Shown: positions 7,581 to 15,173, counted from the stretch's first letter. The stretch: DNA of 15,173 nucleotides from Rhizobacter sp. (GCA_025360945.1 JANYBE010000618.1:1-15173); one strand, 5' to 3'. Numbers and translations: made by a program. The notes: generated by a model not told the origin, from the letters alone.

Positions 7581-9287
7581 TCAGGCCGCAGCGGCCGCGC
7601 GCTTACGCGCTTCTTCGTCGACGAGGTCCTTCTTCAGCAGCTTGCCGACCGGCGACTTCGGCAGTTCGGCGCGCACTTCCATCTCGGCCACCATCTCGTG
7701 CTTGCCGATGCGGCTCTTCAGGAAGGCCTTGAGCTCATCCAGCGTCAGCGCGGGCGCGTCCTTCTTCAGCTTGATGAAGGCCTTTGGCGACTGGCCGCGG
7801 TACGCGTCGGGAATGCCGATCACGCACACCTCCTCGACCGCCGGATGCTCGTAGATCGCTTCCTCGATCACGCGCGGATAGACGTTGTAGCCGCCACACA
7901 GCAGCATGTCCTTGGTGCGGTCGACGATGAAGACGAAGCCGTCGTCGTCCATGCGCGCCACATCGCCGCTGCGGAAGAAGCCGTCCGCGGTCATGGCCTT
8001 GGCGGTCGCCTCCGGGTTCTTCCAGTAGCCCTTCATTACGTTCGGACCGCGAATGCACAGCTCGCCCGGCTCACCCGCAGCGGCGTCCCGGCCGGGATCA
8101 GTCAGGCTCTCGAACCTGAGCTCGATGTTGGGAATCGGCATGCCGCACGAACCGGCCTTGCGCATGCCGTGCGCTGGAGTGAAGGTGCCGGTCGGCGAGG
8201 TCTCGGTCATGCCCCAGCCTTCGCAAAGCTGCGCGCCAGTGAGCTCGTAGAAACGCTGCGCCACTTCGACCGGCAGCGGCGCGCCACCCGAGCCGCAAAA
8301 TTGCAGCGAACGCAGCGCGCCTTCCTTCACCCTCGGGTGGTTGATCATCGCCATGTACATTGTCGGCACACCACAGAACACGGTGATCTTCTTGGCGATG
8401 AGGTCGTTGATCGCGGCGTCCAGATCGAAGCGCGCGTGCAGCACCATCAGCGCACCGAGCCGCACGCCGTACAGCAGGTTCACGGTCAGCGCGTAGATGT
8501 GGAACAGCGGAAGCACGACGAGCACACGTTCAGCACCCTGGGTCAGCACGCGTGGCTCGCCCTGCGAGGTTTCCATGTACTGCGCGCACGCCGCGCTGAG
8601 GTTGGCGTGCGTCAGCATTGCGCCCTTCGGCAAACCGGTCGTGCCCCCGGTGTACTGGAGCACGACTACGGCCTGCGTCAGGTCGCCCAGCGCGTGCGGC
8701 TCGTAGTTGCCATCGGTGCTAACGAGTTGCTCGAACGTCAGGTGGCGGTCGTCGGTCGGCACTGGCACGAGTTGCCCGGTCCCTTGCAGATGCGCGCGCA
8801 CTGCGCCCGAGTTCGCCGCGTAGTCGGCCAGGTTGCCGGCGATCAGCTTTTTCAACCGCGAGCTGCCGAGCAGCCGCGCCATCTGCGGGTACAGCACCGC
8901 GAGGTCGAGCGTGACAAGGAAGTCGGTCTCGCTGTCTTCGACTTTGTGCGCGAGCACACGCTCGGCGTCGAGCGGCGAGTAGTTGACCACCGTGCCGCCA
9001 GCCTTGAGCACGCCGAAGAACGCGATCGCGTAGTGCGGCGTGTTCGGCAGGTACAGCCCGACATGCACGCCTGGGCCGACGCCCATGTCCTGGAAGCCCT
9101 TCGCGGCGCGGTTCACCAGATCGCCGAGCTCGCGGTATGTCAGGGTGGCCCCCATGAACTCGATCGCCGGGTTCTCGGCCCAGCGGCGCACTGCATCATC
9201 CAGCAGATTCTGCACCGGCATCAGCGGCAAATCGGCGTCCCAGCGAACGCCTGTCGGGTAGGACTTGATCCAGGGGTGGTCGGCCAA
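7581..9287 (-). CDS. Long-chain fatty acid-CoA ligase (AMP-forming, FadD-like)
   Basis: This member of the ANL adenylating superfamily activates a carboxylic acid to its acyl-CoA with ATP. The 568-residue protein has the P-loop YTGGTTGLPKGA (212-223), EGWGMTET (356-363), RSGD (439-442), the hinge and core RTKDMLLCGGYNVYP (457-471) and the catalytic lysine K549 in SPVGKLLKKDL. The N-terminus HPWIKSYPTGV matches long-chain acyl-CoA synthetases, so I accept the TTG at 9287, backed by GGAGA upstream. The first ATG, at residue 23, would remove conserved sequence. Cys at 464 replaces the more common Ser/Val of this loop. The gene lies between kinase and WS/DGAT with gaps of 36 and 24 bases, and is probably one supplier of acyl-CoA for both. 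Chain length specificity is not readable. Confidence 0.93.
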   Translation of the reverse strand: MADHPWIKSYPTGVRWDADLPLMPVQNLLDDAVRRWAENPAIEFMGATLTYRELGDLVNRAAKGFQDMGVGPGVHVGLYLPNTPHYAIAFFGVLKAGGTVVNYSPLDAERVLAHKVEDSETDFLVTLDLAVLYPQMARLLGSSRLKKLIAGNLADYAANSGAVRAHLQGTGQLVPVPTDDRHLTFEQLVSTDGNYEPHALGDLTQAVVVLQYTGGTTGLPKGAMLTHANLSAACAQYMETSQGEPRVLTQGAERVLVVLPLFHIYALTVNLLYGVRLGALMVLHARFDLDAAINDLIAKKITVFCGVPTMYMAMINHPRVKEGALRSLQFCGSGGAPLPVEVAQRFYELTGAQLCEGWGMTETSPTGTFTPAHGMRKAGSCGMPIPNIELRFESLTDPGRDAAAGEPGELCIRGPNVMKGYWKNPEATAKAMTADGFFRSGDVARMDDDGFVFIVDRTKDMLLCGGYNVYPRVIEEAIYEHPAVEEVCVIGIPDAYRGQSPKAFIKLKKDAPALTLDELKAFLKSRIGKHEMVAEMEVRAELPKSPVGKLLKKDLVDEEARKRAAAAA

Positions 9288-9293
9288 GCGTTG

Positions 9294-9298
9294 TCTCC
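9294..9298 (-). promoter_or_regulatory. Ribosome binding site for the TTG start of the acyl-CoA ligase
   Basis: On the minus strand GGAGA lies 6 bases before TTG 9287. With the conserved N-terminal residues it fixes the start at a non-ATG codon. Confidence 0.55.
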
Positions 9299-9323
9299 GG
9301 TATTGTCGTGACTATCGCGTGGC

Positions 9324-10391
9324 TCAGGGCCGCGCTTGTTGGGGGTTTGCCCGGTGCCATCCCGCCTCGGCGACCATGCGGGCGCGCTGGCCGGCGGCCA
9401 GCGCGTGGGTGCTGCTGGCCGATCCATCGAGGGCGCGGCGCATGATGCCCTGGCAGATCGCCGCACCGCGAAACAGGTTGTAGGCCAGGTAAAAGTCCCA
9501 TGTGCGGCGCGCCGGGATCGCCGCACCGACGCGCTCGCAGTAGCGCTCGACATAGGTCTGCGCGCTCGGGATGCCAAGCGCCGCGAGGTCGAGCCCGGCG
9601 AGGCCGCGCATCTCGCCGGCGGGTGTGTCCCAGGCCATTGCGTGATACGCGAAGTCGGCCATCGGGTGGCCGAGCGTGGACAGCTCCCAGTCGAGCACCG
9701 CGATCACGCGCGGCTCGGTACCGTGAAAGACCAGGTTGTCCAGCCTGTAGTCGCCGTGCACGAGAGCCGTGCTGTCATCGGCCGGGATGTTTCGAGGCAG
9801 CCATTCGATTAGGCAGTCCATCGCCTCGATGCGCTCGGTCTGCGACGCACGGTACTGCGTCGTCCAGCGGCCGATCTGGCGCGCGAAATAGTTGCCAGGC
9901 TTGCCGTAGTCGGCCAGGCCGGCACGTTGCAAGTCGACCTGATGCAGCGCGGCAATCACGGCGTTCATGCTGTCGAAGATCGCGGCACGCTCGGGCGGCG
10001 TCATACCCGGCAGCGCCGGGTCCCACAGGATGCGGCCCTGCACGTGCTCCATCACGTAGAACGCGGTACCGATCACGCTGTCGTCCTCGCACAGCGCGCA
10101 AGTTTTTGGAACCGGCACGCCGGCGGTGGCCAGTGCGGCCATCACGCGATATTCGCGGTCGATCGCATGCGCCGAGGGCAGCAGCTTGCCGGGCGGCTTG
10201 CGGCGCAGCACATAGGTCTGCGTCGGCGTGGTCAGCAAGAAGGTCGGGTTGGACTGGCCGCCCTTAAACTGCTCGACCTGCAGCGGCCCGGCATAGCTCG
10301 CGACGTGCCCGCGCAACCACGCGTCGAGCGTCGGCAGGTCGAAGCGGTGCCGCTCCTGGACCGCGCTCGTGCCGCTGAATTGACCGCTCAT
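9324..10391 (-). CDS. ACAD10/ACAD11/LvaA-type phosphotransferase (probable hydroxyacyl-CoA kinase)
   Basis: This 355-residue protein has the aminoglycoside phosphotransferase (APH/choline kinase) fold. Its closest recognisable relatives are the kinase domains of ACAD10/ACAD11 and bacterial LvaA, not antibiotic resistance enzymes. Diagnostic parts are FKGGQSNPTFLL (42-53), LRRKPPGKLLPSAHAIDRE (62-80), GVPVPKTCALCEDDSVIGT (91-109), the catalytic loop VHGDYRLDNLVFH (211-223; D214, N219) and the metal-binding LDWELSTLGHP (233-243; D234). LvaA phosphorylates the 4-hydroxyl of 4-hydroxyacyl-CoA so that a partner dehydrogenase can eliminate it. ATG 10391 has AGGAGA upstream; the frame continues to 10511 but without support. 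First gene of the minus-strand operon, divergent from the LysR gene. An ACAD11-type dehydrogenase lies at 14059-15173. The exact substrate is inference. Confidence 0.88.
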   Translation of the reverse strand: MSGQFSGTSAVQERHRFDLPTLDAWLRGHVASYAGPLQVEQFKGGQSNPTFLLTTPTQTYVLRRKPPGKLLPSAHAIDREYRVMAALATAGVPVPKTCALCEDDSVIGTAFYVMEHVQGRILWDPALPGMTPPERAAIFDSMNAVIAALHQVDLQRAGLADYGKPGNYFARQIGRWTTQYRASQTERIEAMDCLIEWLPRNIPADDSTALVHGDYRLDNLVFHGTEPRVIAVLDWELSTLGHPMADFAYHAMAWDTPAGEMRGLAGLDLAALGIPSAQTYVERYCERVGAAIPARRTWDFYLAYNLFRGAAICQGIMRRALDGSASSTHALAAGQRARMVAEAGWHRANPQQARP

Positions 10392-10395
10392 CGTC

Positions 10396-10401
10396 TCTCC
10401 T
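10396..10401 (-). promoter_or_regulatory. Strong ribosome binding site of the kinase gene
   Basis: AGGAGA on the minus strand, 4 bases before ATG 10391. It decides the start against the longer open frame reaching 10511. Confidence 0.6.
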
Positions 10402-10513
10402 GAACCCCGCTCTGGCGGCGGTCGATCAGCGTATCTTGCCACCGCGCTCGCCGCAAATGAACATTGCGCGCTATCGTCATGCATCTGGCTCATTCGCCCT
10501 TGGGCGCGCACCT
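10402..10513. promoter_or_regulatory. Divergent intergenic region, likely LysR operator and promoters
   Basis: About 120 bases separate the kinase ATG (minus) from the preferred LysR start (plus), the usual layout for a LysR regulator and its target operon. A spaced dyad ATGA (10457-10460) / TCAT (10477-10480) and a GAT-N6-ATC dyad near 10423-10434 are candidate binding sites. I find no convincing -35/-10 pair on either strand. The assignment rests mainly on gene arrangement. Confidence 0.35.
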
Positions 10514-11435
10514 GTGGTCAACGTCAGCCGAGTCGATCTGAACCTCTTCGTCGTGCTGGACGCCATCTACACCGAGGGCGGCATCACCCGTGCGAGCGAA
10601 CGTATGAACCTGACGCAGCCCGCGATCAGCCACGCGCTGGCGCGCCTGCGCGAGCTGGTCGGCGACCTGCTGTTCGTGCGCGAAGGCCACACGATGATGC
10701 CGACCGCCGCGGCGCACGCGCTGATAGGCCCTGTACGGCGCGCACTGAAGGAGATCGAGGGTTCACTGAATCAGATGCAGCAGTTCGACCCGGCCACCTC
10801 GACACGTTCGTTTCGCATCGGCATGCGCCATATGGTCGAGTCGGCGACGCTGCCCGAGCTCGCACTTCGGGTGCGCGCCCAGGCGCCCGGCGTGCGCATC
10901 GCCGCCGTGCACCACGACCGCGACGCGCTGCACGGCGCACTCGCCACGGGCGAGCTTGATGCGGCGATCAACGTGCTGCTGCCGCGCGAATCCCATGTGT
11001 CCTACGAGCGGCTCGCAGGCGGCAGGATGGTCGTCGCCGTGCGGGCCGATCATCCGCGTGTGCGCGACACGCTGGACCTCGCGACCTACCTGGCCCTCGA
11101 CCACGTTATGACCAGTTCGCGCCGCAGCGGCCCGGGCCTCGAAGACGGGGCGCTGCAGCGCCTCGGCCACGAGCGCCGTGTCGTCGTGCGCTGCCAGCAA
11201 CCACTGGACGGCCTGCCAGCTCGTCGCCAGTTCCGAGCTGCTGCTGACCATGCCCGAGCGTTACGCCGGCACTGCCGATGCAGCGCCGGGCAACCGGCTG
11301 CTGGCCTTCCCGGTCGCCGCGGCCGCGAACGACCTGTACCTCTACTGGCATGCAAATGCCGACGCCGAACCCGGCAACCGCTGGCTGCGCGATCAGATGC
11401 GCGCCGGCCTCGCTGACCCACCGGAGCCCGCATGA
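10514..11435 (+). pseudogene. LysR-type transcriptional regulator, apparent frameshift near 11198
   Basis: The N-terminal winged helix-turn-helix is clear: VDLNLFVVLDAIYTEGGITR, then NLTQPAISHALARLRELVGD and LLFVREGHTMMPT. A substrate-binding domain follows with TSSRRSGPGLEDGAL. After VVRCQ, about 11195-11202, family-like sequence continues only in the +1 frame (HWTACQLVASSELLLTMPER to WLRDQM). That frame ends at 11433-11435. Removing one base restores a 306-residue protein of normal LysR length. The unrepaired frame runs to 11416 with a nonsense arginine-rich tail. I prefer GTG 10514 as the start by N-terminal alignment; TTG 10436 and ATG 10457 are alternatives and none has a good ribosome site. 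The restored end overlaps the amidase start as ATGA. It may control the divergent kinase operon, the amidase, or both. Sequencing error and a true mutation cannot be separated here. Confidence 0.72.
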
Positions 11436-12988
11436 AACCCGATCGCCGCGCCCTGCTGACCGCCAGTGCCGCCCTGTTGTTGACCCGCGCCACAAGCGCT
11501 CAACCCCTTCAAGCCATGAGCACCATCAACATCGAAGAGCGCAGCCTCGCCGAGCTGCAAGCCGACATGGCCGCCGGCCGCACCAGCGCGCGCCAGCTGG
11601 TCGCCGCGTACACCGATCGCATCGCGCGCATCGACCGCGACGGCCCGCGGCTGGCGAGCGTGATCGAACTCAACCCGGACGCGCCGGCGATCGCGCAGGC
11701 GCTCGACGACGAGCTCAAGGCAAAGGGTCCACGTGGCGCGCTGCATGGCTTGCCGATCCTGATCAAGGACAACATCGCGACGCGCGACCGAATGCAAACG
11801 ACCGCCGGTTCGCTTGCGCTGATTGGCAGCCAGCCGGCAGAGGACGCCACCATCGTGCAGCGCCTGCGCGCGGCCGGCGCGGTAATCCTGGGCAAGACCA
11901 ACCGGAGCGAATGGGCCAACATCCGCAGCACGTCCAGCAGCAGCGGCTGGAGCGCGCGCGGAGGTCTCACGCGCAATCCGTATGCACTGGACCGCAGCGC
12001 TTCGGGTTCGAGTTCGGGTTCGGCAGCAGCAGCGGCAGCGAGCCTGTGCGCCGCGGCGGTCGGCACCGAGACCGATGGCTCGATCCTGAGCCCGTCCTCG
12101 GTGTGCGGCCTGGTCGGGCTCAAGCCCACTGTCGGGCTGCTCAGTGCCAGGGGCATCGTGCCGATCGCGCACAGCCAGGACACTGCCGGCCCGATGGCGC
12201 GCAGCGTGCGCGACTGCGCGCTGTTGCTGGGGGCGATGACGGACAAACCGGTCGACTATGCGGCAGCGCTCGATGTGAATGCGCTCAAGGGCGCGCGCCT
12301 GGGCGTTGCACGCCAGTTCTTCGGGTTCCATGAGCCGAGCGACCGCGTGTTCGCCGCCGTGCTGACCGCACTCGAAGCCGCGGGCGCAATACTCGTTGAC
12401 CCGGTCACGATGCCGGCGATCGATACGATCGCAGACGCCGAACTCACGGTGCTGCTCTACGAGCTCAAGGCCGACCTGAACGCCTACCTCGCGCGCCTGG
12501 GTGGCAACGCCTCCGTCAAGACGCTCGCCGACGTGATAGCGTTCAACGAGCGCAGCGCGACCCGCGAGATGCCGTGGTTCGGCCAAGAGCTGTTCATCAA
12601 GGCCCAGGCCAAGGGGCCGCTGACTGATGCTGAATACAAGGATGCGCGCGCGCTGTGCCTGCGCGTCGCTGCGACCGAAGGCATCACCGCGCAGCTGCTC
12701 GCGCACCGGCTCGACGCGCTGATCGCGCCGACCGGTGGCCCGGCCTGGCTCACCGACCTCGCGCTCGGCGATCACTTCGTCGGCGGCGGCAGCACCACGC
12801 CGGCCGCAGTGGCCGGCACGCCCAGCATCACGGTGCCGGCCGGCGCGGTCCACGGCCTGCCGGTCGGCCTGAGCTTCTTTGCCGATACCGGCAGTGAGGC
12901 CCGTCTGCTCAACTTGGCCTACGGGTTCGAACAGGCGAGCCGGGCGCGCCGGCCACCGCGCTACCTGGCCCGCATCGAGACGGCGTAG
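11432..12988 (+). CDS. Amidase-signature family hydrolase, probably exported
   Basis: This 518-residue amidase-signature enzyme should hydrolyse an amide bond through a Ser-cisSer-Lys triad: K112 in PILIKDN, cis-Ser S194 in SGSSSGS and nucleophile S217 in GTETDGSI. CGLVGLKPTVGLLS follows, as usual. The N-terminus (MKPDRRALLTASAALLLTRATSAQ) looks like a signal peptide with paired arginines and probable cleavage after TSA, so a periplasmic location is likely. The TDGSILSPSS form, rather than the GGSIR of GatA, points to the peptide/aryl amidase branch, not the tRNA amidotransferase. The start at 11432 overlaps the end of the repaired LysR frame. The natural substrate is unknown. The loop carrying the cis-Ser is coded by a short tandem repeat. 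Confidence 0.9.
   Translation: MKPDRRALLTASAALLLTRATSAQPLQAMSTINIEERSLAELQADMAAGRTSARQLVAAYTDRIARIDRDGPRLASVIELNPDAPAIAQALDDELKAKGPRGALHGLPILIKDNIATRDRMQTTAGSLALIGSQPAEDATIVQRLRAAGAVILGKTNRSEWANIRSTSSSSGWSARGGLTRNPYALDRSASGSSSGSAAAAAASLCAAAVGTETDGSILSPSSVCGLVGLKPTVGLLSARGIVPIAHSQDTAGPMARSVRDCALLLGAMTDKPVDYAAALDVNALKGARLGVARQFFGFHEPSDRVFAAVLTALEAAGAILVDPVTMPAIDTIADAELTVLLYELKADLNAYLARLGGNASVKTLADVIAFNERSATREMPWFGQELFIKAQAKGPLTDAEYKDARALCLRVAATEGITAQLLAHRLDALIAPTGGPAWLTDLALGDHFVGGGSTTPAAVAGTPSITVPAGAVHGLPVGLSFFADTGSEARLLNLAYGFEQASRARRPPRYLARIETA
12001..12024 (+). repeat. Tandem hexamer TTCGGG/TTCGAG/TTCGGG/TTCGGC inside the amidase gene
   Basis: Four adjacent near-identical hexamers, then an AGC/GGC-rich run to 12043. 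They encode the Ser/Gly part of the catalytic cis-Ser loop and the Ala run after it. Each unit is two codons, so slippage would keep frame. Confidence 0.55.
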
Positions 12989-13113
12989 ACCGGCCGTGCG
13001 GCAAGGACGACTTGATCCGTCCCCCCGCGGTTGCCCTTCAGTTCCGCCGCCAGCTGCCGTAAATCCACCCACGTGCACCGCACCCGCCGCGGCATGCCTG
13101 GCCACGGAACCCT

Positions 13114-13120
13114 GGAAGGA
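13114..13120 (+). promoter_or_regulatory. Ribosome binding site of the DHH gene
   Basis: GGAAGGA lies 8 bases before ATG 13129. The 140 bases between amidase and DHH genes are otherwise C-rich; I see no clear promoter or terminator in them. Confidence 0.55.
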
Positions 13121-13128
13121 AGCAGTTC

Positions 13129-14058
13129 ATGACGCCTCAAAAATATCGCCTCATCACCCGCAGCGATTTCGACGGCCTGGTCTGTGCCGTGCTGTTGCAC
13201 GAGATGGAACTGATCGACGAGATCAAGTTCGTCCACCCGAAGGACATGCAGGACGGCAAGATCGATGTCGGCCCGAACGACATCACGACCAACCTTCCCT
13301 ATGTGCCGGGCGCGTACCTGGCCTTCGATCACCACTTGTCGGAGACGATCCGTAACGGCAAGCACCACAACCACATCATCGAGGTCGATGCGCCCTCGGC
13401 CGCGCGCGTGGTCTACAACCACTACGGCGCGAAGCACGCATTCCCGCGCATCGCCGACCAGATGATGGAAGCGGTCGACAAGGCCGACTCGGCCCAATAC
13501 GAGCGCAACGATATCCTCGACCCGAACGGCTGGGTGCTGCTGAACTACTTGATGGACGCACGCACGGGCCTGGGCCGCTTCCGCGACTTTCGCATCAGCA
13601 ACTACGCGCTGATGATGGACCTGATCGAGTACTGCCGCGACCACACGATCGACGAAATCCTCGACCTGCCCGACGTGCGCGAGCGCGTCGATCTTTACTT
13701 CGCGCACGGTGAACCGGCACGCGAGCAGATCCAGCGCTGCGCCAGGCTGCACGGCAACCTGATCGTGCTCGATCTGCGCGGCGAAGAGACGATCTACGCG
13801 ACCAACCGCTTCATGATCTATGCGCTGTTCCCGCAGGCCAACATCTCGATCCACGTGATGTGGGGCATGCAGAAGCAGAACACCGTGCTGGCATGCGGCA
13901 AGTCGATCCTCGACCGCAGCAGCCGCACCAATGTCGGCGAGCTAATGCTCGGCTACGGCGGCGGCGGCCACAAGGCGGCCGGCACCTGCCAGGTCGCGAA
14001 CGACGACGCCGAAGCGACGCTGGCGCGGCTGATCAAGCGGATCAACCGCGACGGGTGA
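13129..14058 (+). CDS. DHH/DHHA1 family phosphoesterase (exopolyphosphatase-like)
   Basis: This 309-residue protein has the DHH phosphoesterase metal site: SDFDG at residues 12-16 and the name-giving DHH at 67-69, plus a further Asp in VDKADSAQY. The C-terminal DHHA1 substrate motif GGGGHKAAG is at 277-285. Family members are manganese-dependent enzymes acting on short oligonucleotides, cyclic dinucleotide products or pyrophosphate-type substrates; automated annotation often says exopolyphosphatase-related. No membrane segment or extra domain is visible, so it is a soluble stand-alone enzyme. It has its own strong ribosome site and is probably not tied to the lipid genes. It ends exactly where the convergent dehydrogenase stop begins. 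Confidence 0.88.
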   Translation: MTPQKYRLITRSDFDGLVCAVLLHEMELIDEIKFVHPKDMQDGKIDVGPNDITTNLPYVPGAYLAFDHHLSETIRNGKHHNHIIEVDAPSAARVVYNHYGAKHAFPRIADQMMEAVDKADSAQYERNDILDPNGWVLLNYLMDARTGLGRFRDFRISNYALMMDLIEYCRDHTIDEILDLPDVRERVDLYFAHGEPAREQIQRCARLHGNLIVLDLRGEETIYATNRFMIYALFPQANISIHVMWGMQKQNTVLACGKSILDRSSRTNVGELMLGYGGGGHKAAGTCQVANDDAEATLARLIKRINRDG

Positions 14059-15173
14059 CTACAAGTACGCGGCGAGCTCCTGCTTCGCAATCGCGTTGCG
14101 GTGCACCTCGTCGGGGCCGTCGGCCACACGCAGGTGGCGCTCGTAGGCGTAGAAGTGCGTCAGCAGCGTGTCCTGGCTCAGGCCCATCGCGCCGAAGGCC
14201 TGCATCGCCCAGTCGATCACCTTGACGCAGTTGTTCGGCGTCAGCACCTTGATCATCGCGATCTCCTTGGCCGCCGCCTTGTTGCCGACCGTGTCCATCT
14301 TGTAGGCGGCGTTGAGCACCATCCAGCGCGACTGCTCGATCAGCATGCGCGACTCGGCAATGCGCTCGCGCCACACGCCCTGATCCGCAAGCAGCTTGTG
14401 AAACGCCGTGCGTGACGCTAGCCGCTGGCACATCATCTCGAGCGCTGCCTCAGCCATGCCGATCGCGCGCATGCAGTGGTGGATGCGCCCGGGCCCGAGC
14501 CGGCCCTGCGCGATCTCGAAGCCGCGGCCCTCGCCGAGAAGGATGTGGGCCGCCGGAACACGCACGTTCTCGAACACGATCTCCGGGTGGCCGAATGGCG
14601 GGTCGTAGACGCCCAGCAGCGCCATGTCGCGTACGAGCGTCACGCCGGGCGTGTTCTTGGGCACGAGGATCATCGATTGCTGCTTGTGGCGGTCCGCGTT
14701 GTCGGGATCGGTCTTGCCCATCAGCACGAAGATCTCGCAGCGCTCGTTCATCGCGCCGGTGATGTACCACTTGCGGCCGTTGATCACGTACTCGTCTCCC
14801 TCTCGACGAATGCTGCACTGGATATTGGTTGCGTCGCTCGAGGCCACCTCAGGCTCGGTCATCGCGAACGACGAGCGGATCTCGCCCGCGAGCAGTGGCG
14901 TGAGCCAGCGTTCCTGCTGTGCCTTCGTGCCGTAGCGCGCGAGCACTTCCATGTTTCCGGTGTCGGGCGCGCTGCAATTGAACACTTCGGAGGCCCAGTG
15001 GACCCGGCCCATGATCTCGCAGAGCGGCGCGTATTCGAGGTTGGTCAGGCCAGTGGTGGTGTGGGTGTCGCCGGGATGCGGCGGCAGGAACAGGTTCCAC
15101 AGGCCCTGCTCGCGTGCCTTGGCCTTGAGCCCGGCCATCATCGGCAGCTCGGCGTAGAGCCGGCCCGCCTTTG
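14059..15173 (-). CDS. ACAD10/ACAD11-type acyl-CoA dehydrogenase (N-terminus beyond window)
   Basis: The visible 370 residues form an FAD-dependent acyl-CoA dehydrogenase. The frame is open through base 15173, so the start lies outside; the Met at 15141 is internal. Motifs typical of the ACAD10/ACAD11 branch are GLWNLFLP, EVFNCSAPDTGNMEVL, FAMTEPEVASSDATNI, INGRKWYITGA, GRGFEIAQGRLGPGRIHHCMR and VADGPDEVH. By position, Asp of ADGPDEVH falls where classical enzymes have the catalytic Glu; this is my alignment by eye. In mammals this domain is fused to an APH-type kinase; here the matching kinase is separate at 9324-10391. The likely role is converting a phosphorylated 4-hydroxyacyl-CoA, or a medium/long acyl-CoA, for beta-oxidation. 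It is not in the same transcript as the kinase as far as the window shows. Confidence 0.92.
   Translation of the reverse strand, partial: KAGRLYAELPMMAGLKAKAREQGLWNLFLPPHPGDTHTTTGLTNLEYAPLCEIMGRVHWASEVFNCSAPDTGNMEVLARYGTKAQQERWLTPLLAGEIRSSFAMTEPEVASSDATNIQCSIRREGDEYVINGRKWYITGAMNERCEIFVLMGKTDPDNADRHKQQSMILVPKNTPGVTLVRDMALLGVYDPPFGHPEIVFENVRVPAAHILLGEGRGFEIAQGRLGPGRIHHCMRAIGMAEAALEMMCQRLASRTAFHKLLADQGVWRERIAESRMLIEQSRWMVLNAAYKMDTVGNKAAAKEIAMIKVLTPNNCVKVIDWAMQAFGAMGLSQDTLLTHFYAYERHLRVADGPDEVHRNAIAKQELAAYL

Noticed and set aside
7575..9311. 578-codon open frame on the + strand opposite the acyl-CoA ligase
   Set aside because: It mirrors the codon structure of the ligase in high-GC DNA, is rich in Arg/His/Ala/Val and shows no domain.
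9324..10391. Aminoglycoside resistance phosphotransferase
   Set aside because: The fold is APH-like, but the RRKPPGKLLPSAHA and CEDDSVIGT segments belong to the ACAD10/11-LvaA type, and the neighbours are acyl-CoA enzymes.
13005..13026. Possible terminator after the amidase (GGACG ... CGTCC)
   Set aside because: Only a 5-bp stem with a wide loop and no T tract.
11393..13105. 570-codon open frame on the - strand opposite the amidase
   Set aside because: Antisense shadow with composition bias and no recognisable motif; the amidase has a complete catalytic triad.

Overview
The window is high-GC, densely coded bacterial DNA. The block pilB-pilC-pilD-coaE-zapD-yacG at the left end has the gene order familiar from Betaproteobacteria, so I infer a betaproteobacterium, probably Burkholderiales or a relative. 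I cannot name a genus. Both edges cut genes: pilB lacks its 5' part and the acyl-CoA dehydrogenase at the right lacks its N-terminus. I saw no rRNA, tRNA, CRISPR array, insertion sequence or phage gene, and no intergenic stretch over 300 bases.

Region 1 (1-4621, + strand) is core housekeeping: the type IV pilus assembly ATPase (pilB, partial), the inner-membrane platform (pilC) and the prepilin peptidase (pilD). These are followed by dephospho-CoA kinase (coaE, overlapping pilD), the FtsZ-bundling protein zapD (TTG start) and the zinc protein yacG (ATGA overlap with zapD).

Region 2 (4638-10391, - strand) is a tight run of five co-directional genes with gaps of about 24-36 bases. In transcription order they are: an aminoglycoside-phosphotransferase-fold kinase of the ACAD10/ACAD11/LvaA type, a long-chain acyl-CoA ligase (TTG start), a WS/DGAT wax ester/triacylglycerol synthase with an unusual Lys/Arg/Ala-rich tail, an XRE-type helix-turn-helix protein and a HAD-fold hydrolase. 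The last gene converges on yacG.

Region 3 (10514-14058, + strand) starts with a LysR-type regulator divergent from the kinase operon. It carries one apparent frameshift near 11198; the restored frame ends in an ATGA overlap with an exported amidase-signature enzyme. A DHH/DHHA1 phosphoesterase follows.

Region 4 (14059-15173, - strand) is an acyl-CoA dehydrogenase of the ACAD10/ACAD11 type, abutting the DHH gene with no base between the stop codons.

Taken together, ligase, kinase and ACAD11-type dehydrogenase are the activities that the Pseudomonas Lva pathway and mammalian ACAD10/11 use to degrade 4-hydroxy acids through a phosphorylated acyl-CoA. Here two of them share an operon with a neutral-lipid synthase. 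That linkage, the basic tail on the synthase and the adjacent HTH protein are the most interesting points. The functional link is inference.
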